Shown here: positions 36,001-44,868 of the stretch, piece after piece | Layout: each line of letters begins with the position of its first letter | How positions within the stretch are numbered: the stretch's first letter is position 1 | Translations under genes and position numbers: made by a program | Notes under the pieces: model-generated | Told to the model about the DNA's origin: nothing | The model's input: only the letters and a program-made list of their open reading frames with translations | The model's database searches: none | NCBI RefSeq assembly: GCF_001483965.1 | Contig: NZ_CP010796.1 | Location: 434,001 to 498,000 of the forward strand | Direction: 5' to 3' | Source: Carnobacterium sp. CP1 | GTDB taxonomy: Bacteria > Bacillota > Bacilli > Lactobacillales > Carnobacteriaceae | Length of the DNA: 64,000 nt

Positions 36001-36296
36001 CAGGTGGAACAGGCTTGAACTTAACCGGAGCAGACACCGTTATTTTATATGACTTATGGTGGAACCCTGCTGTAGAAGAGCAGGCTGCCGGTCGTGCTCA
36101 CCGTTTAGGACAAAAGAAAGTCGTTGAAGTTTGGCGTTTGATAGCTGAAGGAACCATTGAAGAAAAAATCAATGCGCTTCAGCAAGAGAAAAAAGCTCTA
36201 TTTGATCAAGTTATAACTGCTGAAGCTGGGGATCAAAAATCATTGAATCAATTAACGGAATCAGATATTCGTGAAATTTTGAGTATTGGAAACTAA
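33069..36296 (+). CDS. SWIM-zinc-finger SNF2-family helicase
   Basis: This 1075-residue protein has an N-terminal SWIM finger (CECSYWKEHGYCRH, about 58-71), a long middle region (SNF2_assoc-type, about 150-590) and a C-terminal SNF2 ATPase. ADDMGLGKTIQ is Walker A, ALDESQ replaces DEAH, SGTPIENK is motif III, and SLKAGGTGLNL with AAGRAHRLGQ are motifs V and VI. Bacterial members are thought to translocate on DNA or displace RNA polymerase, like RapA, but this subgroup is not characterised. It precedes a small gene by 53 bases. Confidence 0.88.
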   Translation: MKWSIPERVIDQARKYVADKRVLSINSYFEKKVWVAEVMGDEIYRVELDGTTKEDDYCECSYWKEHGYCRHTVAVELELRDRGISRIMTEENAKEVAADSPNPGQELTESFTRVFLNEHRETLTPLQKNRILELEYKIETKPLSTALVRSKSEVFALSIRAGVDKLYIVKDLTSFFDSFSAQSVFEIKPGQTIDFKQIKLTDEDAAIMDFLQKQIHSNALIIGNQKEATLLTNNKRYLVLSPILAELTLQMLQDSGNLQFVNGKNKYKTVVFVENQLPISFELFQRNGVVILDTLNLIDSYLDEYQWFISGNVIFQPSKEQLRTVQPLRYFLQRYDGKDIEILPENMPDFTAYVMPLLTKMGEVTIDEALKNSFIQEPLKTIIYFRYEKEAVHATVEFNYKQLVLSTNPEENQLPDVGVQIIRDSQKEMSILNRLKEYNYHRTETSYTKRMVRDEDFYTLFTQEIPTLELEATIYVDDLLDSMFLDQIDPETSIDVQNDGSFLDIRFDIGGITSEEVDKVLKSLSEKKAFHKLDNGTLIDLETDNFKQISDVLSELRVLKNFQNGKISLPSYRGLELHEKFGLEEKNKQTLSRKFQDLIQDLNFPDQFEAVVPKGLHADLRPYQITGYKWLKMLSKYGFGGILADDMGLGKTIQVITYILSEIEEKGKNDPFLIVAPASLTYNWNHEFKKFAPSIENFVVAGTAEERMAIIDSVQPNQVLITSYPSFRQDADLYKKKTFSLLALDESQMVKNYHTKTAQALRGLSIKKRFALSGTPIENKIEELWAIFQLIMPGFFPSIKQFKTLPYEQIAKMIRPFVLRRIKKDVLKELPDKIETNLYSSMTKEQKTVYLAYLQRIQESVQNMSGEDFRKNRIEILSGLTRLRQICCDPRLFLEDYEGESGKLEQLKDLLATAKESGKRVLIFSQFTSMLTIIERELATEGVDTFYLSGQTKPKERLEMVNRFNDGEKEIFLISLKAGGTGLNLTGADTVILYDLWWNPAVEEQAAGRAHRLGQKKVVEVWRLIAEGTIEEKINALQQEKKALFDQVITAEAGDQKSLNQLTESDIREILSIGN

Positions 36297-36349
36297 ATTT
36301 GATCAGTGAATAGGAATAGAAATCAAAGAAACGAGAGGAAGTGATTCAG

Positions 36350-36676
36350 GTGGCAGATGTTATTTTGCACATTGATGAATTAGAGAAATGGTCTTTAGTC
36401 TTAGGAAATGTTCGAAACTTAAAAAAAGCCCAAGCTTCTCTCAAAATTGAAGTGGTGGCTAATGCCGCAGCTGTCAAAGGATATCTTGATTCTGTTCTTT
36501 TAGAAGAAATCAAGCCTTTGATTGAGCAACATGTTTGGTTTGTAGCGTGCAATAACGCTTTACGCGCACATGAAATCAAAGAAAATGATCTTGCACCTGA
36601 AATTAAAATCGTGCCTTCAGGTGTAATGGAGTTGGTTGTACAACAACAAGCAGGAGCAGCTTATGTGAAACCTTAA
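36350..36676 (+). CDS. Small DsrE-like protein
   Basis: A 108-residue protein beginning MADVILHIDELEKWSLVLGNVRN and ending in VVQQQAGAAYVKP. The pattern of beta strand, N-x-x-N, IEVVANAAAVKGYL, VWFVACNNAL and IVPSGVMELV(V)QQQAG resembles the DsrE/DsrF-like fold of sulfur-relay proteins, though only one cysteine (in ACNNAL) is seen. GTG 36350 was chosen, with AGGAAG 8 bases before it; GTG 36341 overlaps that site. It follows the helicase. Function unknown. Confidence 0.8.
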   Translation: MADVILHIDELEKWSLVLGNVRNLKKAQASLKIEVVANAAAVKGYLDSVLLEEIKPLIEQHVWFVACNNALRAHEIKENDLAPEIKIVPSGVMELVVQQQAGAAYVKP

Positions 36677-36721
36677 TAAAAAACAGCTATTCATTTATTT
36701 TGGCAAAACAAACTTTTTGGC

Positions 36722-36880
36722 TTGATTTATTCATCAAGAAACTATATAATAATAAACGGTGCTAAAACACCAAACTATTTCACACCTCAAAGGATGTAAA
36801 GGACGGTGCTTGAGCAATCAAGTCTCCTTACAGTTGATTTTGAGGGAGGGAAAATAAAAACCAAATGGAGGAAACAAATC
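36722..36880 (+). promoter_or_regulatory. rpsB promoter and structured leader
   Basis: TTGATT (36722-36727), 17 bases, TATAAT (36745-36750) is a strong promoter. The 124-base leader contains GGTG-CTAAAA-CACC (36758-36771) and a longer hairpin in which AAGGA (36800) pairs with TCCTT (36826) and CTTGA pairs with TCAAG around GCAA. A structured leader before rpsB often mediates autoregulation by S2, but no known motif was recognised. Confidence 0.55.
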
Positions 36881-37666
36881 ATGGCAGTAATCTCAATGAA
36901 ACAATTGCTTGAAGCAGGCGTACACTTCGGTCACCAAACACGTCGTTGGAACCCGAAAATGAAACGTTTTATCTTTACAGAAAGAAACGGTATCTACATC
37001 ATCGACTTACAAAAAACAGTTAAGTTAGCTGATGCAGCATACAACTACATGAAAGAAGTATCTGAAAACGGCGGAATCGCTTTATTCGTAGGTACTAAAA
37101 AACAAGCACAAGAAGCTATTAAAGAAGAAGCAATCCGTTCAGGACAATTCTATGTAAACCACCGTTGGTTAGGTGGAACATTAACGAACTGGGATACTAT
37201 CCAAAAACGTATCAAACGTTTGAAAGAAATCAACAAAATGGAAGAAGACGGAACATTTGAAGTCCTTCCTAAAAAAGAAGTCGGTATCTTATTGAAACAA
37301 CGTGACCGTTTAGAAAAATTCTTAGGCGGAATCGAAGATATGCCTAGAATTCCAGACGTAATGTTTGTTGTAGACCCTCGTAAAGAGCGTATTGCAATCC
37401 AAGAAGCACACAAATTAAACATTCCTATCGTGGCTATGGTTGACACTAACTGTGACCCAGATGAAATCGATGTTATCATTCCATCAAACGATGATGCTAT
37501 CCGTGCTGTTAAATTGATTACTTCAAAAATGGCTGACGCTATGATCGAAGGAAACCAAGGACAAGACGAAGTTGTTGAAGAAACTTTCACAGCTGAAGCT
37601 CCTGCTGCTGAAACAGCATCAATCGAAGAAATCGTTGAAGTTGTTGAAGGCGACAACGCTGAATAA
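36881..37666 (+). CDS. rpsB: 30S ribosomal protein S2
   Basis: S2 binds 16S rRNA at the head-body junction of the small subunit. The N-terminus [27 protein letters not shown] and the segments GGTLTNW and [12 protein letters not shown](I)IPSNDDAIR are diagnostic. The ATG at 36881 has GGAGG upstream; 25 further codons lie in the leader. At 261 residues it includes an acidic, glutamate-rich C-terminal tail ([14 protein letters not shown]), typical of Gram-positive S2. It heads rpsB-tsf, the usual pair. Confidence 0.97.
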   Translation: MAVISMKQLLEAGVHFGHQTRRWNPKMKRFIFTERNGIYIIDLQKTVKLADAAYNYMKEVSENGGIALFVGTKKQAQEAIKEEAIRSGQFYVNHRWLGGTLTNWDTIQKRIKRLKEINKMEEDGTFEVLPKKEVGILLKQRDRLEKFLGGIEDMPRIPDVMFVVDPRKERIAIQEAHKLNIPIVAMVDTNCDPDEIDVIIPSNDDAIRAVKLITSKMADAMIEGNQGQDEVVEETFTAEAPAAETASIEEIVEVVEGDNAE

Positions 37667-37760
37667 TTAAATAATTAACGGCTGTCTCGAGCAAAAGGAG
37701 AAGTGAGAAGCGACTTTATACGAAGCGGCATCATTTCAATTTTACTTGGGGCAGTTTTTT

Positions 37761-37825
37761 TATGAAAATTAAGGGTATTTATTATCTTATGAAAATCAAG
37801 GCAACTTATTAGGAGGAAATTTATA
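37761..37825 (+). repeat. Imperfect 24-base direct repeat in the rpsB-tsf spacer
   Basis: TATGAAAATTAAGGGTATTT (37761) and TATGAAAATCAAGGCAACTT (37788), each followed by ATTA, match at 20 of 24 positions. They are 27 bases apart, so reading frame is kept. Together they make a 16-codon frame, [16 protein letters not shown], whose stop TAG touches the AGGAGG of tsf. It has no good ribosome site of its own, and may simply be a duplication. Confidence 0.5.
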
Positions 37826-38707
37826 ATGGTACAAGTAACAGCTGCTTTAGTAAAAAAATTACGTGATATGACAGGTGTCGGCATGATGGACGCTAAAAAA
37901 GCATTGGTAGCCGTTGACGGCGATATTGATGCTGCAGTAGACCACTTAAGAGAAACGGGTATGGCAAAAGCTGCTAAAAAAGCAGACCGTATTGCTGCTG
38001 AAGGCTTAGCAGGCGTAGACGTTGAAGGCAATGTCGGCGCAATTACAGAAATCAATTCAGAAACAGACTTTGTTTCTAAAAACGAACAATTCCAAAAATT
38101 AGTTAAAGACGTAACGACTGCAATTGCTGAAGGCAATCCAGCAACAGTGGAAGAAGCTCAAGCATTAAAAGCAGGAGACGGTACTGTTGAATCTGAAGTT
38201 CTTTCAGCAACGACTAAAATTGGAGAAAAAATTGGTTTACGTCGTTTTGCACGTGTAGAAAAAACAGATGCTGATGCTTTTGGCGCTTACACTCATATGG
38301 GCGGACGTATCGCTGTGTTGACTGTTCTTGAAGGAACAACTGACGAATCTGTTGCACGTGATGTTGCTATGCACATCGCTGCAATCAACCCTAAATATGT
38401 TTCTCGCGACCAAGTTTCTCAAGAAGAAATTGATCATGAAACAAAAATCTTAACAGAACAAGCTTTGAACGAAGGAAAACCAGCTAATATCGTTGAAAAA
38501 ATGATTGTTGGACGTTTGAACAAATACTTGGCTGAAATCAGCTTGCTTGACCAACCGTTTGTTAAAGATCCAGATATGACTGTTGGCAAATACGTTGCTT
38601 CTAAAGGAGCAACTGTTAAATCATTTGTTCGCTTTGAAGTGGGCGAAGGTATTGAAAAACGTGAAGAAAACTTTGCTGAAGAAGTAATGAACCAAGTTAA
38701 AAAGTAA
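37826..38707 (+). CDS. tsf: Translation elongation factor Ts
   Basis: EF-Ts exchanges GDP for GTP on EF-Tu. [35 protein letters not shown] is the N-terminal UBA-like domain, and [19 protein letters not shown] is the core signature contacting EF-Tu. Length 293 is full. It lies 159 bases after rpsB, with AGGAGG before the ATG, and is followed by its own terminator. Confidence 0.97.
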   Translation: MVQVTAALVKKLRDMTGVGMMDAKKALVAVDGDIDAAVDHLRETGMAKAAKKADRIAAEGLAGVDVEGNVGAITEINSETDFVSKNEQFQKLVKDVTTAIAEGNPATVEEAQALKAGDGTVESEVLSATTKIGEKIGLRRFARVEKTDADAFGAYTHMGGRIAVLTVLEGTTDESVARDVAMHIAAINPKYVSRDQVSQEEIDHETKILTEQALNEGKPANIVEKMIVGRLNKYLAEISLLDQPFVKDPDMTVGKYVASKGATVKSFVRFEVGEGIEKREENFAEEVMNQVKK

Positions 38708-38728
38708 TATTATTTAATGTTGTAAAAA

Positions 38729-38760
38729 GGGGAGACGCATTTGCCTGCGTTTCCTTTTTT
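38729..38760 (+). terminator. Terminator after tsf
   Basis: GGAGACGCA (38731-38739) pairs with TGCGTTTCC (38746-38754), one G-T pair, then T residues. Confidence 0.8.
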
Positions 38761-38873
38761 TATGCCATTTATTCCTTTTGTTGAAAAAACTTCTTGCTGT
38801 TTTGAAAAAAGTCAAAAACACGCTTATTCTTAGGAATTATAAATGAAGTTTTTAGCGAGATATGGTAAACTAA

Positions 38874-40189
<1,316 letters not shown>

Positions 40190-40212
40190 TTTTTCTTCTT
40201 TTTGAGAGAAGG

Positions 40213-40256
40213 AAAACACCTCACAACCTGTTTGAAGGGTCGTGAGGTGTTTTTTG
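40213..40256 (+). terminator. Terminator after frr
   Basis: AACACCTCAC pairs with GTGAGGTGTT (to 40251), with a 17-base loop, followed by TTTTT. Confidence 0.8.
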
Positions 40257-40258
40257 CA

Positions 40259-40366
40259 TTATTTTTTTGTTTCAGGTTCATCTTCTTTTAAGAAATAAGA
40301 AGTTACCTTTGCGGCTATAGCCGAAACGATAAAACTCACAATAATTCTTTTTAACTGTTTTTTCAT
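40259..40366 (-). CDS. Small 35-residue single-pass membrane protein
   Basis: ATG 40366 on the minus strand opens 35 codons ending TAA at 40259. GGGAGGG lies 6 bases before it, a strong ribosome site. The peptide has a basic start (MKKQLKR), one hydrophobic segment (IIVSFIVSAIAAKVTSYFL, residues 8-26) and an acidic-basic tail (KEDEPETKK). A promoter with TGG-TATACT (minus strand, 40419-40414) stands about 48 bases upstream. It is too short for most gene finders. I recognise no family; the shape recalls small membrane peptides or type I toxin-like proteins, but nothing decides between them. Confidence 0.6.
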   Translation of the reverse strand: MKKQLKRIIVSFIVSAIAAKVTSYFLKEDEPETKK

Positions 40367-40518
40367 TTTGAGCCCTCCCCATGAATCTTAAGACAAGTTT
40401 GCTGCCTGAATAAAGTATACCATTTTTTAATTCAAAGCAAAAAACTTAAGGTTTGTTTTACGCTCTTTTATTTCTGATTCAATTCTTTCAGGAAAATAAG
40501 TAAGGATGAGCAAAAAGA

Positions 40519-40547
40519 TTGCTGTTACATTCCAAAGGCTTTATGCT
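40519..40547 (+). promoter_or_regulatory. Promoter before the helical membrane protein gene
   Basis: TTGCTG (40519-40524), 17 bases, TATGCT (40542-40547). Confidence 0.4.
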
Positions 40548-40600
40548 TATTTTAAACAACAAATAGAGTCATAAATTCTAGAATGGGGAGCTGAATAAAG

Positions 40601-41653
40601 ATGGAACAAAAAAGATCTAAAGGTTTCAGAAGGTATTTAGTGGAGGATGGTGAAGCTGGTTTTAATATCTCTTGGTCTGCTGTTTTTGCAGGAGTGGTGA
40701 CGTTTTTGGCGAGCTTGTTTACACTCTCTTTGATTGGATCAGCCATTGGCTTTGGAACAGTAGAACCTACGTCTAATCATCCATTCGATGGAGTGGGTAC
40801 TGGTTTGATTATTTGGACGATTGTCACTTTTGTTCTTTCTTTGATGGCAGCTGGGTTTATAGCAGGGGTTACTTCACGTCGAGTGGGGATGGTACATGGA
40901 TTTCTGACTTGGGCCACAAGTGTACTGGTATTATTAGTCATGCTTTCTTATTTGACTGCAGGCGTATTCTCGGCTGTTGGCTCAGCTTTAGGCAGTGTAT
41001 TTTCAGTAACCGGCAAAGGGGCCGCTACTGTTGCTTCTAGCGCCAGCGATGTTGTTTCAGACAGTTTTGACAAAATCATTGATAATGTAGGCGAAGTTGA
41101 TACTAACGAAATGGAAACTCAAGTAAATGATGTATTGAAAGATACAGATATTCCAGAATTACAACCAGATTACATCAATAACGAATTAAGTGCAGCTACA
41201 GATGAAATCGTTGAAGCAGGAAAAGAGTTGGCAGTGAATCCTGAAAATTCTGATGAGATTATTTCTTCTACAACGGACTCTCTAAAAAACCGCGCACAAA
41301 AAATTACAGATTCTGTTGATAAAGACGCGATAGCTAATGCTGTAGAATCAAATACAGATTTAAATGAAGAAGAAGCTCAAGAAGCTACCGACAATATTTA
41401 CAATGCTGCACAATCCGCTTCTAAAGAGGCAGAAACAAAAATAAACCAAGCTTCTCAAAGCATAGAAGAAGCTCAACAAAAAATCGATCAAACCATCGAA
41501 GAAGCTAGAGTAAAAGCAGAAGAAGCATCTGATGCTACTGCCAAAGCTTCTATCTGGGGATTTGTCGCTTTGCTGTTAGGCATGATCGTAACATCTCTAT
41601 CCGGTTTATGGGGCTCAAACTTTGTAAGAGGACATAATGAAGAGAAAATGTAA
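40601..41653 (+). CDS. Membrane protein with long helical middle region, function unknown
   Basis: Three membrane segments lie near residues 25-50, 66-90 and 98-130, then a charged, Ala-Glu-rich stretch of about 165 residues (150-315), and a last membrane segment (about 318-342). The N-terminal half (NISWSAVFAGVVTFLASLFTLSLIG, GFIAGVTSRR) resembles the YrzE/PhnA-like membrane proteins of Firmicutes. The middle, with many D-E-T-N repeats such as SKEAETKINQASQSIEEAQQ, should form amphipathic helix or coiled coil. The ribosome site GGGGAG precedes the ATG. It is monocistronic, with a strong terminator. Confidence 0.65.
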   Translation: MEQKRSKGFRRYLVEDGEAGFNISWSAVFAGVVTFLASLFTLSLIGSAIGFGTVEPTSNHPFDGVGTGLIIWTIVTFVLSLMAAGFIAGVTSRRVGMVHGFLTWATSVLVLLVMLSYLTAGVFSAVGSALGSVFSVTGKGAATVASSASDVVSDSFDKIIDNVGEVDTNEMETQVNDVLKDTDIPELQPDYINNELSAATDEIVEAGKELAVNPENSDEIISSTTDSLKNRAQKITDSVDKDAIANAVESNTDLNEEEAQEATDNIYNAAQSASKEAETKINQASQSIEEAQQKIDQTIEEARVKAEEASDATAKASIWGFVALLLGMIVTSLSGLWGSNFVRGHNEEKM

Positions 41654-41696
41654 ATTGAAAAATGACTGAGCAAATAATCATTTTATAAGAATATAA

Positions 41697-41740
41697 GAAC
41701 AAGCGAAAGTAAAGCAGCCTTTACTTTCGCTTGTTCTTTG
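41697..41740 (+). terminator. Terminator after the helical membrane protein gene
   Basis: GAACAAGCGAAAGTAAAG (41697-41714) pairs perfectly with its complement at 41719-41736 around CAGC, followed by TTTGG. The weak T-tract makes efficiency uncertain, but the 18-pair stem is striking. Confidence 0.75.
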
Positions 41741-42086
41741 GTTACTACATATACATAAGACACGCTTTTAAATATATTGCACTTAAAAAAGAGATATCGG
41801 CAACAGACTGCAAAAAAAAGTTCATTAGTTTTTATTTGTTAGACGAAATCAGTGTATTGCTTGTTAGAGCTTAGAAAGGAAAATAAGGCAAATTCCTTGA
41901 GAGTCTATAAGTTATTTTTCTATTAAAAGAAGATAGAAGTACTATACTTTATGTTAGCCATAGTATAAACTATTACAAGTATGGTGTTCACGAAAGCTTA
42001 TCTAGTAAGAGTAGAAAGCTATTGAAAACCATAATACCTTTCGTGTTATAATAATGTAAGTTGAGCAATGAACTGGAGGGTTTTAC
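41741..42086 (+). other. Intergenic region and promoter before uppS
   Basis: No convincing small gene was found on either strand. Near the end, TTGAAA (42022-42027) with TGT-TATAAT (42044-42052) is a promoter with an extended -10, though its spacing is 19. Upstream TATACT (41943-41948) and AGTATA (41962-41967) face each other as an inverted pair, which could be a short hairpin or two opposite -10 elements. AAGGAA and TTCCTT near 41876-41898 can form a small hairpin. Confidence 0.4.
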
Positions 42087-42854
42087 TTGAAGAGTTTTTT
42101 TGGAAAAAGGAAAAAGAAACAAACCGAATCGTTATTCAAAGAGAATGAAGAGATTCCTCAACATATCGCGATCATCATGGATGGCAATGGCCGTTGGGCG
42201 CAAAAAAAAATTATGCCACGAATAGCTGGTCACCGTGAGGGAATGAATACAGTCAAAAAAATAACTAAGCGTGCAAGTCAATTAGGTGTAAAGGTATTGA
42301 CTCTATATGCCTTTTCAACTGAAAATTGGAAACGTCCAGATCCGGAAGTGAATTTTTTGATGCAATTGCCTGTTGATTTTTTTGATGCTTTTGTACCAGA
42401 CCTCATTAAAGAAAATGTTAAAGTCCAAGTTATTGGATTTACGGATCAATTGCCAGTACATACACGTAAAGCAGTTAATCAAGCAATTGAAGACACTAAA
42501 AACAATACAGGCATGATCCTAAATTTTGCTTTAAATTATGGCAGCCGTAGCGAAATGTTGGAAGCAACAAAAAGAATTGCGGCACAAGTTCAAAATGGCC
42601 AATTAGAGATAGAAGAAATTGATGATTCTACTTTTGAATCACAATTGATGACCGCTGAATTAGGAGACTATCAAAATGTTGACTATATGATTCGGACGAG
42701 CGGAGAAGAAAGAATCAGCAATTTTTTGCTTTGGCAGAATGCTTATAGTGAATTTTATTTTACAAAAACATTATGGCCTGATTTTGATGAAACAGCTTTA
42801 GAAGAAGCGATTGGAATTTACCAAAAACGTCATAGACGTTTTGGTGGATTATAG
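42087..42854 (+). CDS. uppS: Undecaprenyl diphosphate synthase (cis-prenyltransferase)
   Basis: It builds the C55 lipid carrier for cell-wall precursors. AIIMDGNGRWAQKK near residue 30 holds the catalytic aspartate, and LTLYAFSTENWKRP, INFALNYGSR-like ILNFALNYGSRSE and IRTSGE-x-RISNFLLWQ are signatures. The start is TTG 42087, 6 bases after GGAGGG, giving 255 residues. It heads the uppS-cdsA-dxr-rseP-proS-polC cluster conserved in Firmicutes. Confidence 0.95.
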   Translation: MKSFFGKRKKKQTESLFKENEEIPQHIAIIMDGNGRWAQKKIMPRIAGHREGMNTVKKITKRASQLGVKVLTLYAFSTENWKRPDPEVNFLMQLPVDFFDAFVPDLIKENVKVQVIGFTDQLPVHTRKAVNQAIEDTKNNTGMILNFALNYGSRSEMLEATKRIAAQVQNGQLEIEEIDDSTFESQLMTAELGDYQNVDYMIRTSGEERISNFLLWQNAYSEFYFTKTLWPDFDETALEEAIGIYQKRHRRFGGL

Positions 42855-42871
42855 ATTAGGAGGAAGTTTTT

Positions 42872-43657
42872 TTGAAACAAAGAGTTATTACAGCGGTACT
42901 CGCTCTAATCGTTTTTGTACCCATCGTTTACTTGGGGGCATGGCCTTTAGAAATTGTTGTCGCATTACTGGGGTTAATTGGGTTATATGAATTAATTAGA
43001 ATGAAAGGACACACGATTTTTTCCATTCAAGGTCTAGTTGCTAGTATAGCGTTACTGCTCATTTTGCTGCCTGTTGAGCGCTGGTCCATGCTCACTTCAA
43101 TTTATTCTATAGAAACATGGTTTTACATTTGCGGATTGATTTTGATGGTTGCTACAGTTTTTTCAAAAAATCATTTTACTTTCGATGATGCTGCTGTTGC
43201 TATTTTAGGTTCGATTTATATTGGTTATGGTTTTAAATATTTTTTATTGATACGATCAGAAGGTTTGCCATTATTATTATTAGCATTATTTATCGTCTGG
43301 GCAACCGATATCGGAGCGTACTTATTTGGCCGGCAATTCGGAAAACACAAATTGGCTCCTAGTATCAGCCCAAATAAAACCATTGAAGGTTCAGTTGGTG
43401 GTATAGTTAGTGCGATCGTAGTCGCGGGGTTGTTTTTCATGATTTATCCGTTAGATTTTTCATTAGGTTGGTGTATGTTGTTGGCAGCTGTAATATCTGT
43501 TGCTGGACAATTAGGAGACTTAGTGGAGTCTGCTTTTAAACGTCATTATCAAGTAAAAGATTCTGGTAAATTATTGCCAGGTCACGGAGGCATTCTTGAT
43601 CGTTTTGACAGTATTTTATTTGCTTTACCAGTGTTGCATTTACTGACACTGATTTAA
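42872..43657 (+). CDS. cdsA: Phosphatidate cytidylyltransferase
   Basis: CdsA makes CDP-diacylglycerol in the membrane. Seven or eight hydrophobic segments fill the 261 residues. The C-terminal signature appears as KRHYQVKDSGKLLPGHGGILDRFDSI. The start is TTG 42872, with AGGAGG upstream; the MKQRVITA N-terminus is usual. It follows uppS after 17 bases. Confidence 0.94.
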   Translation: MKQRVITAVLALIVFVPIVYLGAWPLEIVVALLGLIGLYELIRMKGHTIFSIQGLVASIALLLILLPVERWSMLTSIYSIETWFYICGLILMVATVFSKNHFTFDDAAVAILGSIYIGYGFKYFLLIRSEGLPLLLLALFIVWATDIGAYLFGRQFGKHKLAPSISPNKTIEGSVGGIVSAIVVAGLFFMIYPLDFSLGWCMLLAAVISVAGQLGDLVESAFKRHYQVKDSGKLLPGHGGILDRFDSILFALPVLHLLTLI

Positions 43658-43713
43658 TTCATGAAAGGAAGTGGGGAAGTAGTTGTCAGTTAATGATGAC
43701 TGCTTTTATTGTC

Positions 43714-44856
43714 ATGAAAAAACTTTGTTTATTAGGTGCGACAGGCTCAGTAGGAATGAATACGATAGAAGTCGTGCGAGCTTATCCGGATCGATTTAAA
43801 ATTGTGGCTTTCTCATTCTATCAAAATAGTCAAAAAGGCCGAGCTTTGATTGAGTTGCTAAAACCAAAAATGGTAGCTGTTGGAACAAGAACTATGGCAT
43901 TGCAGCTGCGTTCTGACTATCCCGCTATTACGTTTACATATGGTGTGGAAGGATTGTCAGAACTGGCCGCATTAGAAGAAGTCGATACTGTTGTTACTGC
44001 TATTATGGGTAGCGTTGGCGTCGTTCCGACCTTAACGGCTATCGAAGCAGGTAAAGAAATTGCCTTGGCTAATAAAGAAACTTTGGTCATGGCAGGGGAA
44101 TTAGTAATGGGATTGGCTAAGAAAAAAAAGGTTCGTATTTTTCCAGTAGATAGTGAACATTCAGCAATTTTTCAATGTTTGCAGGGAGAAGATGCAAATA
44201 AAGTGAGCCAGCTGTTTATTACAGCTTCTGGAGGCAGTTTTAGAGATTATACACGTGCAGAGCTGAAAAACGTAACAGTGACAGAGGCGTTACGTCATCC
44301 AAATTGGTCAATGGGGAAAAAAATTACGATCGATTCAGCAACAATGATGAACAAAGGGCTGGAAGTTATCGAAGCTCAGTGGTTATTCAATGTGAATTAT
44401 GATAATATTAAGGTTGTTTTACATCGGGAAAGCATTGTTCATTCTATGGTTCAATTTGTCGACGGCACAGTAAAGGCTCAAATGGGTGCAAGTGATATGC
44501 GTGAACCCATTCAGTACGCGTTGGGCTACCCTGAACGGATGCCCATTAAAAATCCTAAACCATTTGATTTATCAGCTATTGGCCAGTTGAATTTTGAGAA
44601 GATGGACTTTAAACGATTTCCGTTGTTGCAACTTGCTTTTGAAACTGGCAAAATGGGAGGAACTGCTCCCACTGCGATGAATGCCGCTAATGAAGTAGCG
44701 GTAGCGGCTTTTTTACAAGAGAAAATTTCTTTTCTGAAAATCGAAGAGCTGGTCAGCCAAGCAGTTTATCATGAAAAGACGATCAAGAACCCAAATTTAC
44801 AGACCCTTTTAGCGGTTGACGAAGAAACAAGAAAAAGAGTATCCAGTTGGATTTAA
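43714..44856 (+). CDS. dxr: 1-deoxy-D-xylulose 5-phosphate reductoisomerase
   Basis: Dxr forms 2-C-methyl-D-erythritol 4-phosphate, showing that the non-mevalonate isoprenoid route operates in this organism. LLGATGSVGMNTIEV is the NADPH site, IALANKETLVMAGE and PVDSEHSAIFQ are active-site regions, and GGSFRDYTR and NKGLEVIEAQWLF follow. The ATG at 43714 is chosen because the family starts MKK-LGATG; seven earlier in-frame codons (ATG 43693) are possible. Neither has a close ribosome site, the only weak start in this operon. Length 380 from the chosen start. Confidence 0.9.
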   Translation: MKKLCLLGATGSVGMNTIEVVRAYPDRFKIVAFSFYQNSQKGRALIELLKPKMVAVGTRTMALQLRSDYPAITFTYGVEGLSELAALEEVDTVVTAIMGSVGVVPTLTAIEAGKEIALANKETLVMAGELVMGLAKKKKVRIFPVDSEHSAIFQCLQGEDANKVSQLFITASGGSFRDYTRAELKNVTVTEALRHPNWSMGKKITIDSATMMNKGLEVIEAQWLFNVNYDNIKVVLHRESIVHSMVQFVDGTVKAQMGASDMREPIQYALGYPERMPIKNPKPFDLSAIGQLNFEKMDFKRFPLLQLAFETGKMGGTAPTAMNAANEVAVAAFLQEKISFLKIEELVSQAVYHEKTIKNPNLQTLLAVDEETRKRVSSWI

Positions 44857-44868
44857 AGGAGAGATTTA

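Noticed and set aside
37150-37656. 168-codon minus-strand frame inside rpsB
   Set aside because: Shadow frame, rich in Ser and Ile as expected for the reverse of an acidic coding region.
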